Made by a program: the position numbers and the translations under genes. Under the pieces are notes generated by a model. It was not told where the DNA came from. It saw nothing but the letters and a program-made list of their open reading frames with translations, and made no database searches. A DNA stretch of 48,297 nt from CAUZFZ01 sp963579025 (GTDB lineage Bacteria; Planctomycetota; Planctomycetia; Planctomycetales; Planctomycetaceae): assembly GCA_963579025.1 (NCBI GenBank), contig CAUZFZ010000066.1, forward strand, positions 1 through 48,297, given 5' to 3'. Below are positions 1 to 8,712 of this stretch, in pieces. Position 1 is the stretch's first letter. Each line of letters opens with the position of its first letter.

Positions 1-412
1 TGGCGAGGCCTGCGTCGAGTCTTCGACTTCAGCCTCGCCTGGACAACATTCAATGAACTCTCCGCATCCTCGGGCCGCCCTCACTCAACTTGTGTGTAAG
101 GGTGAGGGTTGAAACCCCGGGCTATTTTCCGACGTCCCTCCGGGACTGAAGTGTGCAACTTCACAACTTACGCTTCCGGTTACGAATCGGCGTCCGAGAA
201 AAGGCACGCTGGAAAAACAATCTTTGACGGTCTTTCAATGCAGCGCAGTTCCGGCAATTGGAACGATTCATGGCACTGCGACTGCCGGAACTGCGTTGCA
301 CTTGTTCCGGCCTACTGGATGGCACAGAGCCTGTTCGGACCACGGCCACACAATCACGCTCACTGATTTCGTTCGATTGACTGAGACCTGCGGGGCGATA
401 AAGGCACACATC
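1..412. other. Non-coding leader before the flavocytochrome gene
   Basis: I see no convincing gene here. The short open frames on both strands have no recognisable domain and cysteine/arginine-rich compositions typical of shadow frames. The long plus frame stays open back to 224, but the first start followed by a signal peptide is at 413. The only clear structure is the small hairpin at 134-146. The last bases of a gene to the left cannot be excluded at the very edge. Confidence 0.5.
134..146. repeat. Small GTCCC-TCC-GGGAC hairpin, possible extragenic palindrome
   Basis: A perfect 5-bp stem (GTCCC/GGGAC) with a three-base loop sits in non-coding DNA, preceded at about 113-122 by a second CG-rich palindromic core (CCCCGGG). 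I recall similar paired motifs between genes in other planctomycete genomes, but could not check this. It could equally be a chance hairpin or part of a terminator for a gene to the left. Confidence 0.35.
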
Positions 413-2227
413 ATGACATCGAGTCTATGCCGGGTTGGTCTGATTGCCGTTTGTGGCGTGAGCAGCCTCATGCTTTTCGGAGGCATCTGGAACGGTCAAG
501 GCCCGGTCGCGCCACCACAACCGGCGCAGGCCAGGCAATCGCCTGCGACCGATCGGGAAGGCGGGAGGCCACGTGTCCTGATTGTCGGTGCCGGCATTTC
601 CGGTTTGTGCGCTGCTCTGGAACTGGGTCGAGGGGGAGCGGACGTAACGGTCGTCGATATGTCGTCGGTCTTCGGCGGACATGCCGTTATGTCGCAGGGT
701 GGTGTGTCCGTTATCGACTCACCATTGCAGCGTGAAGTCGGCATCAACGACTCGGCGGAGCTGGCATATGGTGACTTTATTCGCTGGGGAGAAGACGCGG
801 ATGCCGACTGGGTTCGCTACTACGTCGATCATTCCCGCAGTGACATCTACGACTGGCTGACCGATCTGGGCGTGCGTTTCGAAAGCGTCCTGACCGCACC
901 AGGCAATTCGGTTGATCGGTTTCATCAGCCGGATGGTCGAGGTATCGGGCTGGTGCTGCCGATCTATCGTGCCTGTCTGCGGGACTATTCCATTCGGTTC
1001 GTCTGGAATGCTCAGGCCACGAAACTGCGGACCGAGAACGAAAAAGTCTCGGGCATCGACGTGCGTTATCTGCGGGACGGTCGAGAGGAATCGCTCTCGG
1101 CCGATGCGGTCGTTCTGGCGACAGGCGGATTCCAGAGCAACCTCGACATGGTTCGTGAGTTCTGGCCAGAGGATGTCACTTTCCCCGAGCGTCTGCTGGC
1201 GGGATCTGGACGCAATTCTATCGGGCTCGGCCACCGCATCGCTCAGGATGTCGGCGGGCAACTCGTGAAGATGGACCATCAGTGGAACTACTTCACGGGC
1301 ATTCCCGATCCGCGTCGACCGGAGAGCAATCACGGACTGAGCGCCGCCAACATGTACGGGATCCTGGTCAACCCGGACGGCAAACGATTCGCCAGCCTGC
1401 ACAACTGGGCGAAGGAGGTCATGCCGCTGATGTTGCGGCAGAAACGGGTGACTGTGTGGTTCGTCTTTGACGAGGCCAGTAAGCCACATTTCACGATCAG
1501 CGGTTCTGACTGGGCGGACTTCAAGAAAGTGGACCGTCTGGTGATCAGTAATCCAGACCTCGTCAAGTCGGCCGACACGATCGAGGAAGTGGCCCGGAAA
1601 GCCGGCCTGCCGCCAGCCAATCTGCGGGCCACGATCGATCGATACAACAAACTCGTCGAACTCGGCCGCGATGAGGACTTCAACCGCTTCGGGCCGGACC
1701 GCACCGAATACAACAACACTGCGTCGCCAAAACTGATGACGCCGCCTTATTACGCCATGCAGGCCTGGCCGCTGACTCGCAAGAGCATGGGCGGTGTCGC
1801 GATCGACCGGCGCTGTCGCGTGCTGGATCGAAAGCAGCAACCAATTCCCGGGCTGTACGCTGTCGGTGAACTCACCGGCCTGGCCGGCATTAACGGCAAG
1901 GCAGCCCTGGAAGGCACGTTTCTCGGCCCGTGTATTGTGACAGGTCGCGTGGCGGCGCGATCGATCCTGAGAGTTCCCGAGTCCCCGTCCTCACCACTGC
2001 CACAGTCCGACAACCAGTGTGTCGACTGCCACGATGTGACGGATCTGCTGGCCAACTCGCGCCCCGGTTACTGGCACTTCGAGCAGTCGCATCGGATCGT
2101 GCAGGAACGCGGCACCGTTTGCCTGCAATGCCATGCCGAGCTCGCGCCCTACCGTGAAACGCATCATAAAATGAACCCGAAAGCGCTGACGGCAACGTGC
2201 GTTCGCTGTCACGTCGCCCAGGAGTGA
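413..2227 (+). CDS. Secreted FAD-dependent flavocytochrome c, fumarate reductase/succinate dehydrogenase-like
   Basis: This is a 604-residue flavoprotein of the FAD_binding_2 type. A hydrophobic signal peptide (about residues 5-27) is followed by the dinucleotide-binding GAGISG at 59-64. The family C-terminal block (MGG..ID, then a PIPGLYAVGE segment and an EGTFLGP segment) lies near 465-515. A tail then carries three c-type haem motifs: CVDCH 536-540, CLQCH 570-574 and CVRCH 596-600, the last only a few residues from the end. Known soluble flavocytochromes c carry the haem domain at the N-terminus; here it is C-terminal. The likely role is periplasmic electron transfer to or from an organic acid or enone. 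I could not assign the substrate, because the catalytic Arg/His set of fumarate reductase cannot be placed with confidence. The start at 413 is preferred over 224 because it begins directly at the signal peptide. The gene is followed after 61 bases by the SGNH gene on the same strand. Confidence 0.85.
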   Translation: MTSSLCRVGLIAVCGVSSLMLFGGIWNGQGPVAPPQPAQARQSPATDREGGRPRVLIVGAGISGLCAALELGRGGADVTVVDMSSVFGGHAVMSQGGVSVIDSPLQREVGINDSAELAYGDFIRWGEDADADWVRYYVDHSRSDIYDWLTDLGVRFESVLTAPGNSVDRFHQPDGRGIGLVLPIYRACLRDYSIRFVWNAQATKLRTENEKVSGIDVRYLRDGREESLSADAVVLATGGFQSNLDMVREFWPEDVTFPERLLAGSGRNSIGLGHRIAQDVGGQLVKMDHQWNYFTGIPDPRRPESNHGLSAANMYGILVNPDGKRFASLHNWAKEVMPLMLRQKRVTVWFVFDEASKPHFTISGSDWADFKKVDRLVISNPDLVKSADTIEEVARKAGLPPANLRATIDRYNKLVELGRDEDFNRFGPDRTEYNNTASPKLMTPPYYAMQAWPLTRKSMGGVAIDRRCRVLDRKQQPIPGLYAVGELTGLAGINGKAALEGTFLGPCIVTGRVAARSILRVPESPSSPLPQSDNQCVDCHDVTDLLANSRPGYWHFEQSHRIVQERGTVCLQCHAELAPYRETHHKMNPKALTATCVRCHVAQE

Positions 2228-2288
2228 CGCTTTACAAAGAGCCTCGATTGCCGATTCCGCCGATCAGACCGGTCAGCTACGCTTGGAC

Positions 2289-3632
2289 ATGGTCACGCCC
2301 ATGCCGAAAGTAAGAGCGTCCCGCTCGTCTCGAAAAGAAGGTCTCCTTTACCTGAGTCTGCTGATCTCGGGTCTCGCGCTGGCTGCCTCCTGGTGGTTGC
2401 CGTTCGAAAAGCGATCCTCTGTCCTGGGACGGTTCAACTACTGGCAGGTCATCATCCTCGCCTGTTCCGCCGGCATATTCGTCTCGTTGTTGACAGTCGT
2501 CCTGGCACCCTCTGCTCGTCGCAGGGTGGTCGGTTTTCGCATTGCGGCTGTCTGGTTGGGGGCGGCGTTCTCCATCACGGCGATTGAACTTGCATGTTTT
2601 GCCTGGCCGCCTGGCCACCCTGAAAAGAACCCCTGGTTCGTCAGTGCGAAACCAGCGGATGATCGTTTGCCGTTCCGGCGTCCCCCGGGAATTCACTGGT
2701 CGGGCCGCGTACCCGGTCAAATGACTTACGGAGCGGACGCCACTGCTGAGCCAATTGACTTTCACACGGATGCAAACGGGTTTCGTAATTCGGAAACTCC
2801 GCGTCAGGCGAATTATGTTTTCATTGGTGATTCGTTCACGGAAGGTTGCGGTGTCAACGCTGAAGACTCATTCGTGGACATCGTTGGACGCGAACTCAAG
2901 TCGAGCGTGGCGAATCTCGGCCGATCGGCGTACTCACCGGGGCCGGAACTGTCAGTCCTCAGAAACTACGGTCTGCCTCTGAAGCCTCACACGATCATCT
3001 GGCAACTCTGTGAAGGCAACGATCTTGAAGACGGAGCGACGTGGCTGTACTGGACGAAGAATGGTCGACCGCCATTCTATGCGGAAGGTGAAATGCATCG
3101 GTTGACGCGCTCTGCCGCGTGGAAACTTCGCTCGCCAACCTGGCGACTTTATGCCTCGCTCCGGGAGTGGCCGTGGGAAGGACCTTTTCCGGATCGTTCC
3201 GGGAAGTCGATCCCGGTGAGATTTTTTCGGCCGCTGTATCCCGCCTATCACTGTCCCCAGAGTCATCCTGGATGGGATGTAACCGTGGAATCACTGACAC
3301 AGGGTCACGAGCTGCTGCAGGAACGCAGCATCCGCCTCATTGTTGTCCTGATACCGGTTAAACTGAATGTCCTCATCCCGTTCGTCGAACTGGGTCACGA
3401 AGCGCGGACCGAGCTGCTGGGTCAGTGGCGCGCCCCGCCCGACGCCACGTGGTCGAACTATCTGTCGGACTTCTGCAGCAGCCGGAAAATCGAGTTTCTC
3501 GATCTGACTCAGCCGCTGATCGACGCGGGCAAACGCGGCGTGTTGACTTATCTCCCTTATGATTCGCATCTCTCTCCGGAAGGACACAGCATTGTGGCCC
3601 ATGAGATCGCGTCACATCTCCACATCGAATGA
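2289..3632 (+). CDS. Membrane-anchored SGNH/GDSL-type hydrolase
   Basis: The 447-residue product starts with three hydrophobic segments (about 19-36, 51-72 and 82-102), followed by an extracytoplasmic SGNH-type domain. Block I is GDS at 180-182 (FIGDSFTEG context). The C-terminal catalytic Asp/His block reads DSHLSPEGH from residue 425. The family includes esterases and O-acetyl-transfer enzymes acting on polysaccharides, such as AlgJ/AlgX-like proteins. A role in surface glycan acylation or deacylation is inferred because its stop codon overlaps the start of a GT39-like glycosyltransferase (ATGA at 3629-3632). Start choice is uncertain: TTG at 2283, ATG at 2289 or ATG at 2301 are all in frame. 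2289 is taken as the first ATG. Confidence 0.8.
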   Translation: MVTPMPKVRASRSSRKEGLLYLSLLISGLALAASWWLPFEKRSSVLGRFNYWQVIILACSAGIFVSLLTVVLAPSARRRVVGFRIAAVWLGAAFSITAIELACFAWPPGHPEKNPWFVSAKPADDRLPFRRPPGIHWSGRVPGQMTYGADATAEPIDFHTDANGFRNSETPRQANYVFIGDSFTEGCGVNAEDSFVDIVGRELKSSVANLGRSAYSPGPELSVLRNYGLPLKPHTIIWQLCEGNDLEDGATWLYWTKNGRPPFYAEGEMHRLTRSAAWKLRSPTWRLYASLREWPWEGPFPDRSGKSIPVRFFRPLYPAYHCPQSHPGWDVTVESLTQGHELLQERSIRLIVVLIPVKLNVLIPFVELGHEARTELLGQWRAPPDATWSNYLSDFCSSRKIEFLDLTQPLIDAGKRGVLTYLPYDSHLSPEGHSIVAHEIASHLHIE

Positions 3633-5173
3633 CCCAACAACAACATCCGGAAACGTACCTCGATTATGTGCCTCTTGTATTGGCACTGTGCATTGGCTGC
3701 GCTTTGATGTTGCCTTGTTTCTCGGGTATTCCGTTGGCAATCGACGAGCACGTGTCCTTCTGGGTCGCCGACGCGAACAGTCCGGGAACAATCTGGCAGC
3801 GCAGCCAGTCTGTTGCTTCCACACCGCCACTGGCATCGATTCTTCAGCGACTGACATTAATGATCGGTGGCAAGTCGGCGGGTGCTTTCCGAGCGTCATC
3901 CGTTCTCTGCTACCTGGCAACAATCATTGTCACCTGGTACGTCGGCAAACAGACTCTGGGAAGCACGGCAGCCGGAATCGCCGCGCTGTTACTGGCGCTG
4001 CATCCAGAAGCCGTCGAGCACTCCCAGATCGCACGACCGTATGGCCCGACACTGTTACTAAGTTCCATTGCTGTCTGGGCGACCGTTCGCTGGCATCAGA
4101 CTCCGCACAGTGGTCGCTGGTTGTGCGTCTGGGTTCTGACCAGCGTCGCACTCGTGTGGACCCACTACATCAATGCGCCGTTTCTGACAGTCCTGTGGAT
4201 CGCCTTGTGGGGACCGTTCGGGCGGTATCTTCCAAACTCGGTCAGCCGCGTCCGTTTGCTTGGTGCGGGAGTGGCTGTGGTACTACTTGTGTGCCCACTT
4301 GTTCCCAGTGTCCTTCGCATTTGGGAATGGAGAGTGTGTCTCAATTACAACATCACCGCGCCCTCAGCGGGCGATGTTATTGGCCCACTGTGGTGGTGTG
4401 GTCTTCCAGCCGCACTGTTCACCGTGCTGATCCTGAATACGATCCTGCGGGGCTGGCCACAGAACGCAACGAATCCCACTCAGGAGCTGGTGCGATTCTC
4501 GCTGTGGGGCGTGATTCCGCTTGTGGCGATTCTTCTATTAAGCTCCGGTGATCTGACATCACTGTCCGGATCCCGGTACCGCATCGTGTATGTTCCGGCC
4601 GGCGTCCTGCTGATTTCCGGATGCCTTGTCACGCTGGCAACTCGACCAGTCGCATGGCTTGCGACACTCACTCTCATCGGGGCCACCGGCGTGTGTCTGG
4701 AATCGTTGCCCGGGCAGACACTGCAGCAGACATCCCCGTCGGCCCGTGAATGGCAAGTGATGGCTGAGACAATCAATCAGCAGGCACTCCCTGACGCTCC
4801 TGTCTTCGTTCAGAGTGGACTGGTCGAAACGTCTCTAGTCACTCTGAAGTACGAAGATCGCCTGTTCATGGATTACGCTTCTTCGCGGGCAGGGCGATTC
4901 TATCTGACAGAGCCACACTCTCGCTTTGCTCTCCCGGCGCTATGGATTCAGACCGCCGATCTTGAGGACTACTACAAGGATGTCGTTTGGCAGGCATGCT
5001 CAGACTCAAAGGAAGTCTGGGTGGCTGGCGCGTTCGATACCGACTTGAGCAGGAGGTCCGTCGAATCAATGGATGCGCTGTTGAAGTCCTTAGGATTGAC
5101 GCGGCGAGTCATATTCGAGTCCCGGAATGCGGTTCTTTACCAGTATGAGTGTGTTCCGCCGGAAACTCCTTGA
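3629..5173 (+). CDS. Polytopic GT39/ArnT-like glycosyltransferase
   Basis: This is a 514-residue integral membrane protein with about ten hydrophobic segments. After the first segment comes an acidic pair (D39-E40), the position of the conserved catalytic acid in lipid-linked-sugar glycosyltransferases of the GT-C fold (PMT/ArnT/GT39). A segment around residue 135 (HSQIARPYGPTLL) matches the family pattern of an Arg-x-Tyr/Phe-x-x block at the start of a helix. The C-terminal 120 residues are a soluble, probably extracytoplasmic domain. It would transfer a sugar from a polyprenyl-phosphate donor at the outer face of the inner membrane; the acceptor is unknown. The ATGA overlap with the SGNH gene implies translational coupling and a shared role in surface glycan modification. 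Confidence 0.75.
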   Translation: MTQQQHPETYLDYVPLVLALCIGCALMLPCFSGIPLAIDEHVSFWVADANSPGTIWQRSQSVASTPPLASILQRLTLMIGGKSAGAFRASSVLCYLATIIVTWYVGKQTLGSTAAGIAALLLALHPEAVEHSQIARPYGPTLLLSSIAVWATVRWHQTPHSGRWLCVWVLTSVALVWTHYINAPFLTVLWIALWGPFGRYLPNSVSRVRLLGAGVAVVLLVCPLVPSVLRIWEWRVCLNYNITAPSAGDVIGPLWWCGLPAALFTVLILNTILRGWPQNATNPTQELVRFSLWGVIPLVAILLLSSGDLTSLSGSRYRIVYVPAGVLLISGCLVTLATRPVAWLATLTLIGATGVCLESLPGQTLQQTSPSAREWQVMAETINQQALPDAPVFVQSGLVETSLVTLKYEDRLFMDYASSRAGRFYLTEPHSRFALPALWIQTADLEDYYKDVVWQACSDSKEVWVAGAFDTDLSRRSVESMDALLKSLGLTRRVIFESRNAVLYQYECVPPETP

Positions 5174-5446
5174 ACGGCGGTTGTCCGGTTGTCCACAAGT
5201 ACCCCAACCCGGACTCGCCGGAACCAATCAGTAGCGAAACACGCCAGGAGTTTCGTCCGAGTTCGTCGCCGACAGTCCTGGCGACATTCGATATTCATGC
5301 GAAACGCCAGCGACAACGTGTTGGTTGATCTCAGGATCGAAGAGACTAACTGACGTTGTGGCGAATCGCAGGAAATGTTCTGATCGGACCCGTGATCGCA
5401 GGCAGCCGCACGGCTCGGCTTCCTGGCCGATTCCTGCACTATTGAG

Positions 5447-6136
5447 ATGGATCTCGTCATGTCCGCTACGACCATTTCCGCGCCTCCCCCGTCTACCAGT
5501 CCGACCTCGGCCGTTCAATTGAATGTCGAGGAGCGAAACGGTTCGCCTGATCATGACGCCCCACACATCTGGGACGGAAATAAGGTTCATCAGGACCAGA
5601 AAGTCGTGCTGCATGTGGGATGTGGGAATCCCAATCCGTTGAAGCTCCACCGAGAGTTCCGCAGCTCGCAGTGGCGGGAAGTCCGACTGGACCTCGACCC
5701 GAACACGCGGCCCGACATCGTCGCCAGCATCACGCACATGCCTCAGGTGTCGGATCAGTCAGTCGACGCGGTCTGGTCCTCGCACAACCTTGAGCATTTG
5801 TATGCGCATGAGATTCCTGCGGCACTCGGAGAATTTCGACGAGTTCTCAAGCCGGGCGGGTTCGTCCTGATTACAACACCGGATCTCCAGGAGGCTGCCA
5901 AGGCAGTGGCGGCCGGGAACGTGGACGACCCGCTGTACGAATCGCCTGCGGGCCCGGTCACCGCACTGGACGTGTTGTTCGGTTTCCAGAAGTCCGTTGC
6001 CAGCGGGAACGAATTCATGGCGCACCGTTATGGATTCACCACAAAAACACTCGGTCGGTTTCTGGAGCAGGCACGCTTCCGCCGCGGCCGTGTGGACCGG
6101 CACGGGATGTACCTGTGGGCTCGCGCCTGGGTGTAA
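5447..6136 (+). CDS. Class I SAM-dependent methyltransferase
   Basis: The 229-residue protein has SAM-binding motif I (VLHVGCGNPN, about 54-63), an acidic residue at the end of strand 2 (LDLDP, 81-85), motif III-like NLEHLY near 114-119, and the family block RRVLKPGGFVLITTPD (131-146). This is the Methyltransf_11/UbiE-like fold. The substrate is not evident. The C-terminal region (HRYGFTTKTLGRFLEQARF) resembles methyltransferases from polysaccharide gene clusters, which fits the glycosyltransferase upstream, but 273 bases of non-coding DNA separate them. The start could be 5447 or the ATG at 5459. It converges with the DNA glycosylase gene. Confidence 0.85.
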   Translation: MDLVMSATTISAPPPSTSPTSAVQLNVEERNGSPDHDAPHIWDGNKVHQDQKVVLHVGCGNPNPLKLHREFRSSQWREVRLDLDPNTRPDIVASITHMPQVSDQSVDAVWSSHNLEHLYAHEIPAALGEFRRVLKPGGFVLITTPDLQEAAKAVAAGNVDDPLYESPAGPVTALDVLFGFQKSVASGNEFMAHRYGFTTKTLGRFLEQARFRRGRVDRHGMYLWARAWV

Positions 6137-6191
6137 GCCGGATTTCCGCAACGATTGAATCGAGACACAGCTCGCGGCATCGGCATACTCG

Positions 6192-6845
6192 TCAGACCGG
6201 ATAGCCAGTTTTCCGTGGTTTGACCGGCGGCGCGACGTCCAGGCTTCTCCAGCAATACCAGCTCGCGACACTCGCGTAAGGTCTCCAGGGTTCGGCGACT
6301 TCGTGCATTTCAGCCCGGCCTGGAGGACTGGAGACCTCGTAGTGGGCCTCGATGGCGTTGCGGATGCCCAGATCGTCGGCCGGAAATATATCCATCCGGC
6401 CGAGCGCAAACATCAGAAACATCTCAGCCGTCCAGCGGCCGATGCCGCGCACTTCGATCAGCAACGCGATGATCTGGTCGTCCGAGAGCCGACCAATCTG
6501 AGAGAGGTTGATCGAACCGTCGGCGACTTGGATTGCCAGGTCTCGCATGTATTCCACCTTGCGGGCGGAAACGCCGGCGGAGCGCAGGCTGGTTTCGCTG
6601 AGTTGCAGAATCGAGTCCGGTGTCACTTTGTCTGGTTCGACCAGAGCCTGGACTCGCGTCCGGATGGTTCGAGCAGCGGCTGTCGAGATCTGCTGCGATA
6701 GGATCGAGCGAATAAGCATCCAGAAGCGGTCACGTTCGGGCCGGAGTGTGAACGGACCTACCTGGTCAATGATACGCCGCATAACCGGATCGGCACCGTT
6801 GAGATGCTCGATCGCAGCTTGGATCCGTTCGGCGTGTGAAGGCAT
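6192..6845 (-). CDS. DNA-3-methyladenine glycosylase II (AlkA-like, HhH-GPD)
   Basis: The 217-residue protein carries the HhH-GPD fold. A helix contains SILSQQIS (47-54), the helix-hairpin-helix is at about 131-141 (VRGIGRWTA), and the catalytic aspartate lies in FPADDLGIRNA (154-164; by comparison with AlkA the second Asp, D158). It lacks the four-cysteine iron-sulfur cluster of EndoIII/MutY. It would excise alkylated purines to start base-excision repair in the cytoplasm. It lacks the extra N-terminal domain of E. coli AlkA, so it resembles the shorter bacterial forms. No neighbour suggests a DNA-repair operon, and it converges with the methyltransferase gene. Confidence 0.88.
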   Translation of the reverse strand: MPSHAERIQAAIEHLNGADPVMRRIIDQVGPFTLRPERDRFWMLIRSILSQQISTAAARTIRTRVQALVEPDKVTPDSILQLSETSLRSAGVSARKVEYMRDLAIQVADGSINLSQIGRLSDDQIIALLIEVRGIGRWTAEMFLMFALGRMDIFPADDLGIRNAIEAHYEVSSPPGRAEMHEVAEPWRPYASVASWYCWRSLDVAPPVKPRKTGYPV

Positions 6846-6918
6846 GCGGTTTCCGTCTGTCGTGTATTAAGTACTTGTCCACATCGAAACGGTGAAGCAG
6901 GCCGTGCCTGAGCCGTAG

Positions 6919-7023
6919 CCCGATTTCTCCGAAATCGGGACCAGACGACATCGCAACCTGCCGGCACATCGAATGCCGCTCAGTCTTCCCAGGTCCAAGG
7001 CAGCGGATTTCGGAGAAATCCGC
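6919..7023. repeat. Pair of inverted REP-like palindromes (GATTTCTCCGAAATC core)
   Basis: Two hairpins of the same design lie 63 bases apart in opposite orientation. The first has arms 6919-6926 and 6932-6939 with loop CTCCG. The second has arms 7003-7010 and 7016-7023 with loop CGGAG, the reverse complement of the first loop. Flanks also match once the second is inverted (AGCCGTAG against AGCGGTAG). Differences between copies are compensatory within the stem (CCCGATTT/AAATCGGG against GCGGATTT/AAATCCGC), which implies selection on the fold. The arrangement is that of a bacterial interspersed mosaic element. It fills the space between the glycosylase gene (start 6845) and the stop of the lectin-PfpI gene (7053). 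Confidence 0.75.
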
Positions 7024-7052
7024 CTACCGCTGCACCGCCAGTCGGTCGCCGA

Positions 7053-8456
7053 CTACTGGCCCGCGCTCAGCAGTCGCGCCATCTGGCGGCCCATTTCCCG
7101 GGCAGAGATGTCGTCCTGTCCGGTCAGAATCTTTCCGTCGATGACGACATCGTCGGCTGCGGTGCGGCGATCGCCCACGGAGTTTGGAGCGACCATTCGG
7201 GCACCGTTCTGCTCGGAGTTCCAGCGTGAAGGCGGCTGAGCCTGTTGACCGTTGTAGATTCCGGCGGGCCCCTGACGCGTTGGACCGGTGGCTCGGCGAC
7301 CGGCCAGCAGACTGCGTCCTTTGACCCGTGACCAAGCCAGCACGGACACGCCGTGACACAGGGCGCAGACGTATTTGTCCTGTTCGACAAACGCGTTGAT
7401 CAGGCGATTGGCGGCTTCTTTCGTCCGGCGGTCTCCGTTGTAGGCGCGATTCGAATACGAGCCCTGAAACGCATACTGATACATCGAGGAACCCCAGCCC
7501 CCGGAAAACAGAATCGCCGCGTATCGCTTCGGGTCGACATCCGTAATTGCCAGATCTGGCTGGACAACGCCGCCGTCTGCGCCCTGGCCAGAATTCGCAT
7601 GCGGTCGACAGGGTGAGCGGCGCGCGGCCGCGACCTCCACCTGAAAGCCAGCGCGCTCCAGCTCCTGGCGTGGATCACCGTACTCACGATAGAAGAAGCC
7701 CTCGTTGGCAATCACGATGAGCACACGACTCCCCGCGGTCCGGGGGCTCCGTGGAGCGCTCTTGGGTCGCGGTGTCGTCGATGCCACGGTGCGGGGTGGG
7801 GTCGTCGATGCGACAGTACGCGGCGGCGTGGGTGAGCCTGCCGAGACCTCGCGAAATTCATGGGAATGAAAGACGGTGTCCGAATCCCATGCCCCGATAC
7901 CCAGCGACTGGCGGTTGGGCAGAGTCCAGATATTCAGGAGGCTCAGATCCGCTCCCGTGGTGCGGTGAGTAGCCAGCACGCGGTCGTTGAGTCGTGCCTC
8001 GACTCGATCGCGTCGGACACGGATCTCTGCCGTGTACCGCTCGCCGTTCTTAATCGGCTGATCCGGAACTCGAGTCGCATTCTGACGGATGTCGCGTCCG
8101 TCAATGTTCTGGATGCCGGCCAGATTCTGGCCCCAGGCGTCGATCTCGAATGTTGACTGGCGGCCTCCAGCCACAAAGATCAATGCGATCGAGTGCTGCC
8201 CTGTCCGTCGGGTGAACGTCACGCGGAAGTCGTATTCCCCGCGAGGCTGCACAGGCAGCATGAGCCGAGCCCCGTTTGCTGCCGACACAGTCAACCCGTC
8301 GTCAGTCTTCCGCCAGCGACCCTCAACGGCGTTTTTGCTCGTGTCCACCAGTTTCAGCAGGTCTCGTTTGCCAGAGTCCTCGGCAGATGTCGACACCGAA
8401 GACAAAATGCAGGCGAGTATGAGCGCGATGCAGAACCTTGCTTGAGCTGTGTTCAT
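7053..8456 (-). CDS. Secreted lectin-like domain fused to a DJ-1/PfpI domain
   Basis: This is a 467-residue protein with a signal peptide (about 1-26). Residues about 30-210 resemble the concanavalin-like domain common in planctomycete secreted proteins (DUF1080/LamG type, including WGQNLAGIQNIDGRDIR and a LGIGAWDSDTVF motif). A basic Pro/Thr-rich linker follows, with a nearly exact repeat (TPPRTVAST twice). The C-terminal 220 residues form a DJ-1/PfpI-like class I glutamine-amidotransferase fold: RVLIVIANEGFFYREY at its start, an FSGGWGSS loop, and the nucleophile-elbow cysteine C367 in ALCHGVSVLAWS. DJ-1/PfpI members include glyoxalases, chaperones and peptidases. Secretion and fusion to a sugar-binding module suggest action on cell-surface or polysaccharide material, but the activity is unknown. 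The start is the ATG at 8456; a TTG two codons upstream is the alternative. Confidence 0.8.
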   Translation of the reverse strand: MNTAQARFCIALILACILSSVSTSAEDSGKRDLLKLVDTSKNAVEGRWRKTDDGLTVSAANGARLMLPVQPRGEYDFRVTFTRRTGQHSIALIFVAGGRQSTFEIDAWGQNLAGIQNIDGRDIRQNATRVPDQPIKNGERYTAEIRVRRDRVEARLNDRVLATHRTTGADLSLLNIWTLPNRQSLGIGAWDSDTVFHSHEFREVSAGSPTPPRTVASTTPPRTVASTTPRPKSAPRSPRTAGSRVLIVIANEGFFYREYGDPRQELERAGFQVEVAAARRSPCRPHANSGQGADGGVVQPDLAITDVDPKRYAAILFSGGWGSSMYQYAFQGSYSNRAYNGDRRTKEAANRLINAFVEQDKYVCALCHGVSVLAWSRVKGRSLLAGRRATGPTRQGPAGIYNGQQAQPPSRWNSEQNGARMVAPNSVGDRRTAADDVVIDGKILTGQDDISAREMGRQMARLLSAGQ

Positions 8457-8712
8457 GGTCAATCTTTCAATTCGAGTGTTTACCCAGTGGGTTTATCGTG
8501 CCGTGAGCGTCTCACGAATTCAATGGCCGTTCTCGGCTGAGTCTGTCAGGAGTTTGCGGATTTCCCGTTGGCTGGCTGTTAATGTGCTCCGCATCATCGC
8601 GGGTCGTCGGAAAGATGAGATTTCAAGCACGACGGCCTGAGATTTCGTGGACCACTCGAGTTGGCGACCTCAGACAACTATCCGATCGATTCGACACGAC
8701 GAGCGACAACTC

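Noticed and set aside
719..1840. 373-residue open frame on the minus strand
   Set aside because: It lies wholly opposite the flavocytochrome gene, has no domain or sensible composition, and mirrors the high-GC codon pattern of the real gene.
3559..4551. 330-residue plus-strand frame overlapping two genes
   Set aside because: It overlaps the end of the SGNH gene and the GT39-like gene, whose motifs and membrane pattern are clear; this frame is Arg/Ser/Cys-rich without a domain.
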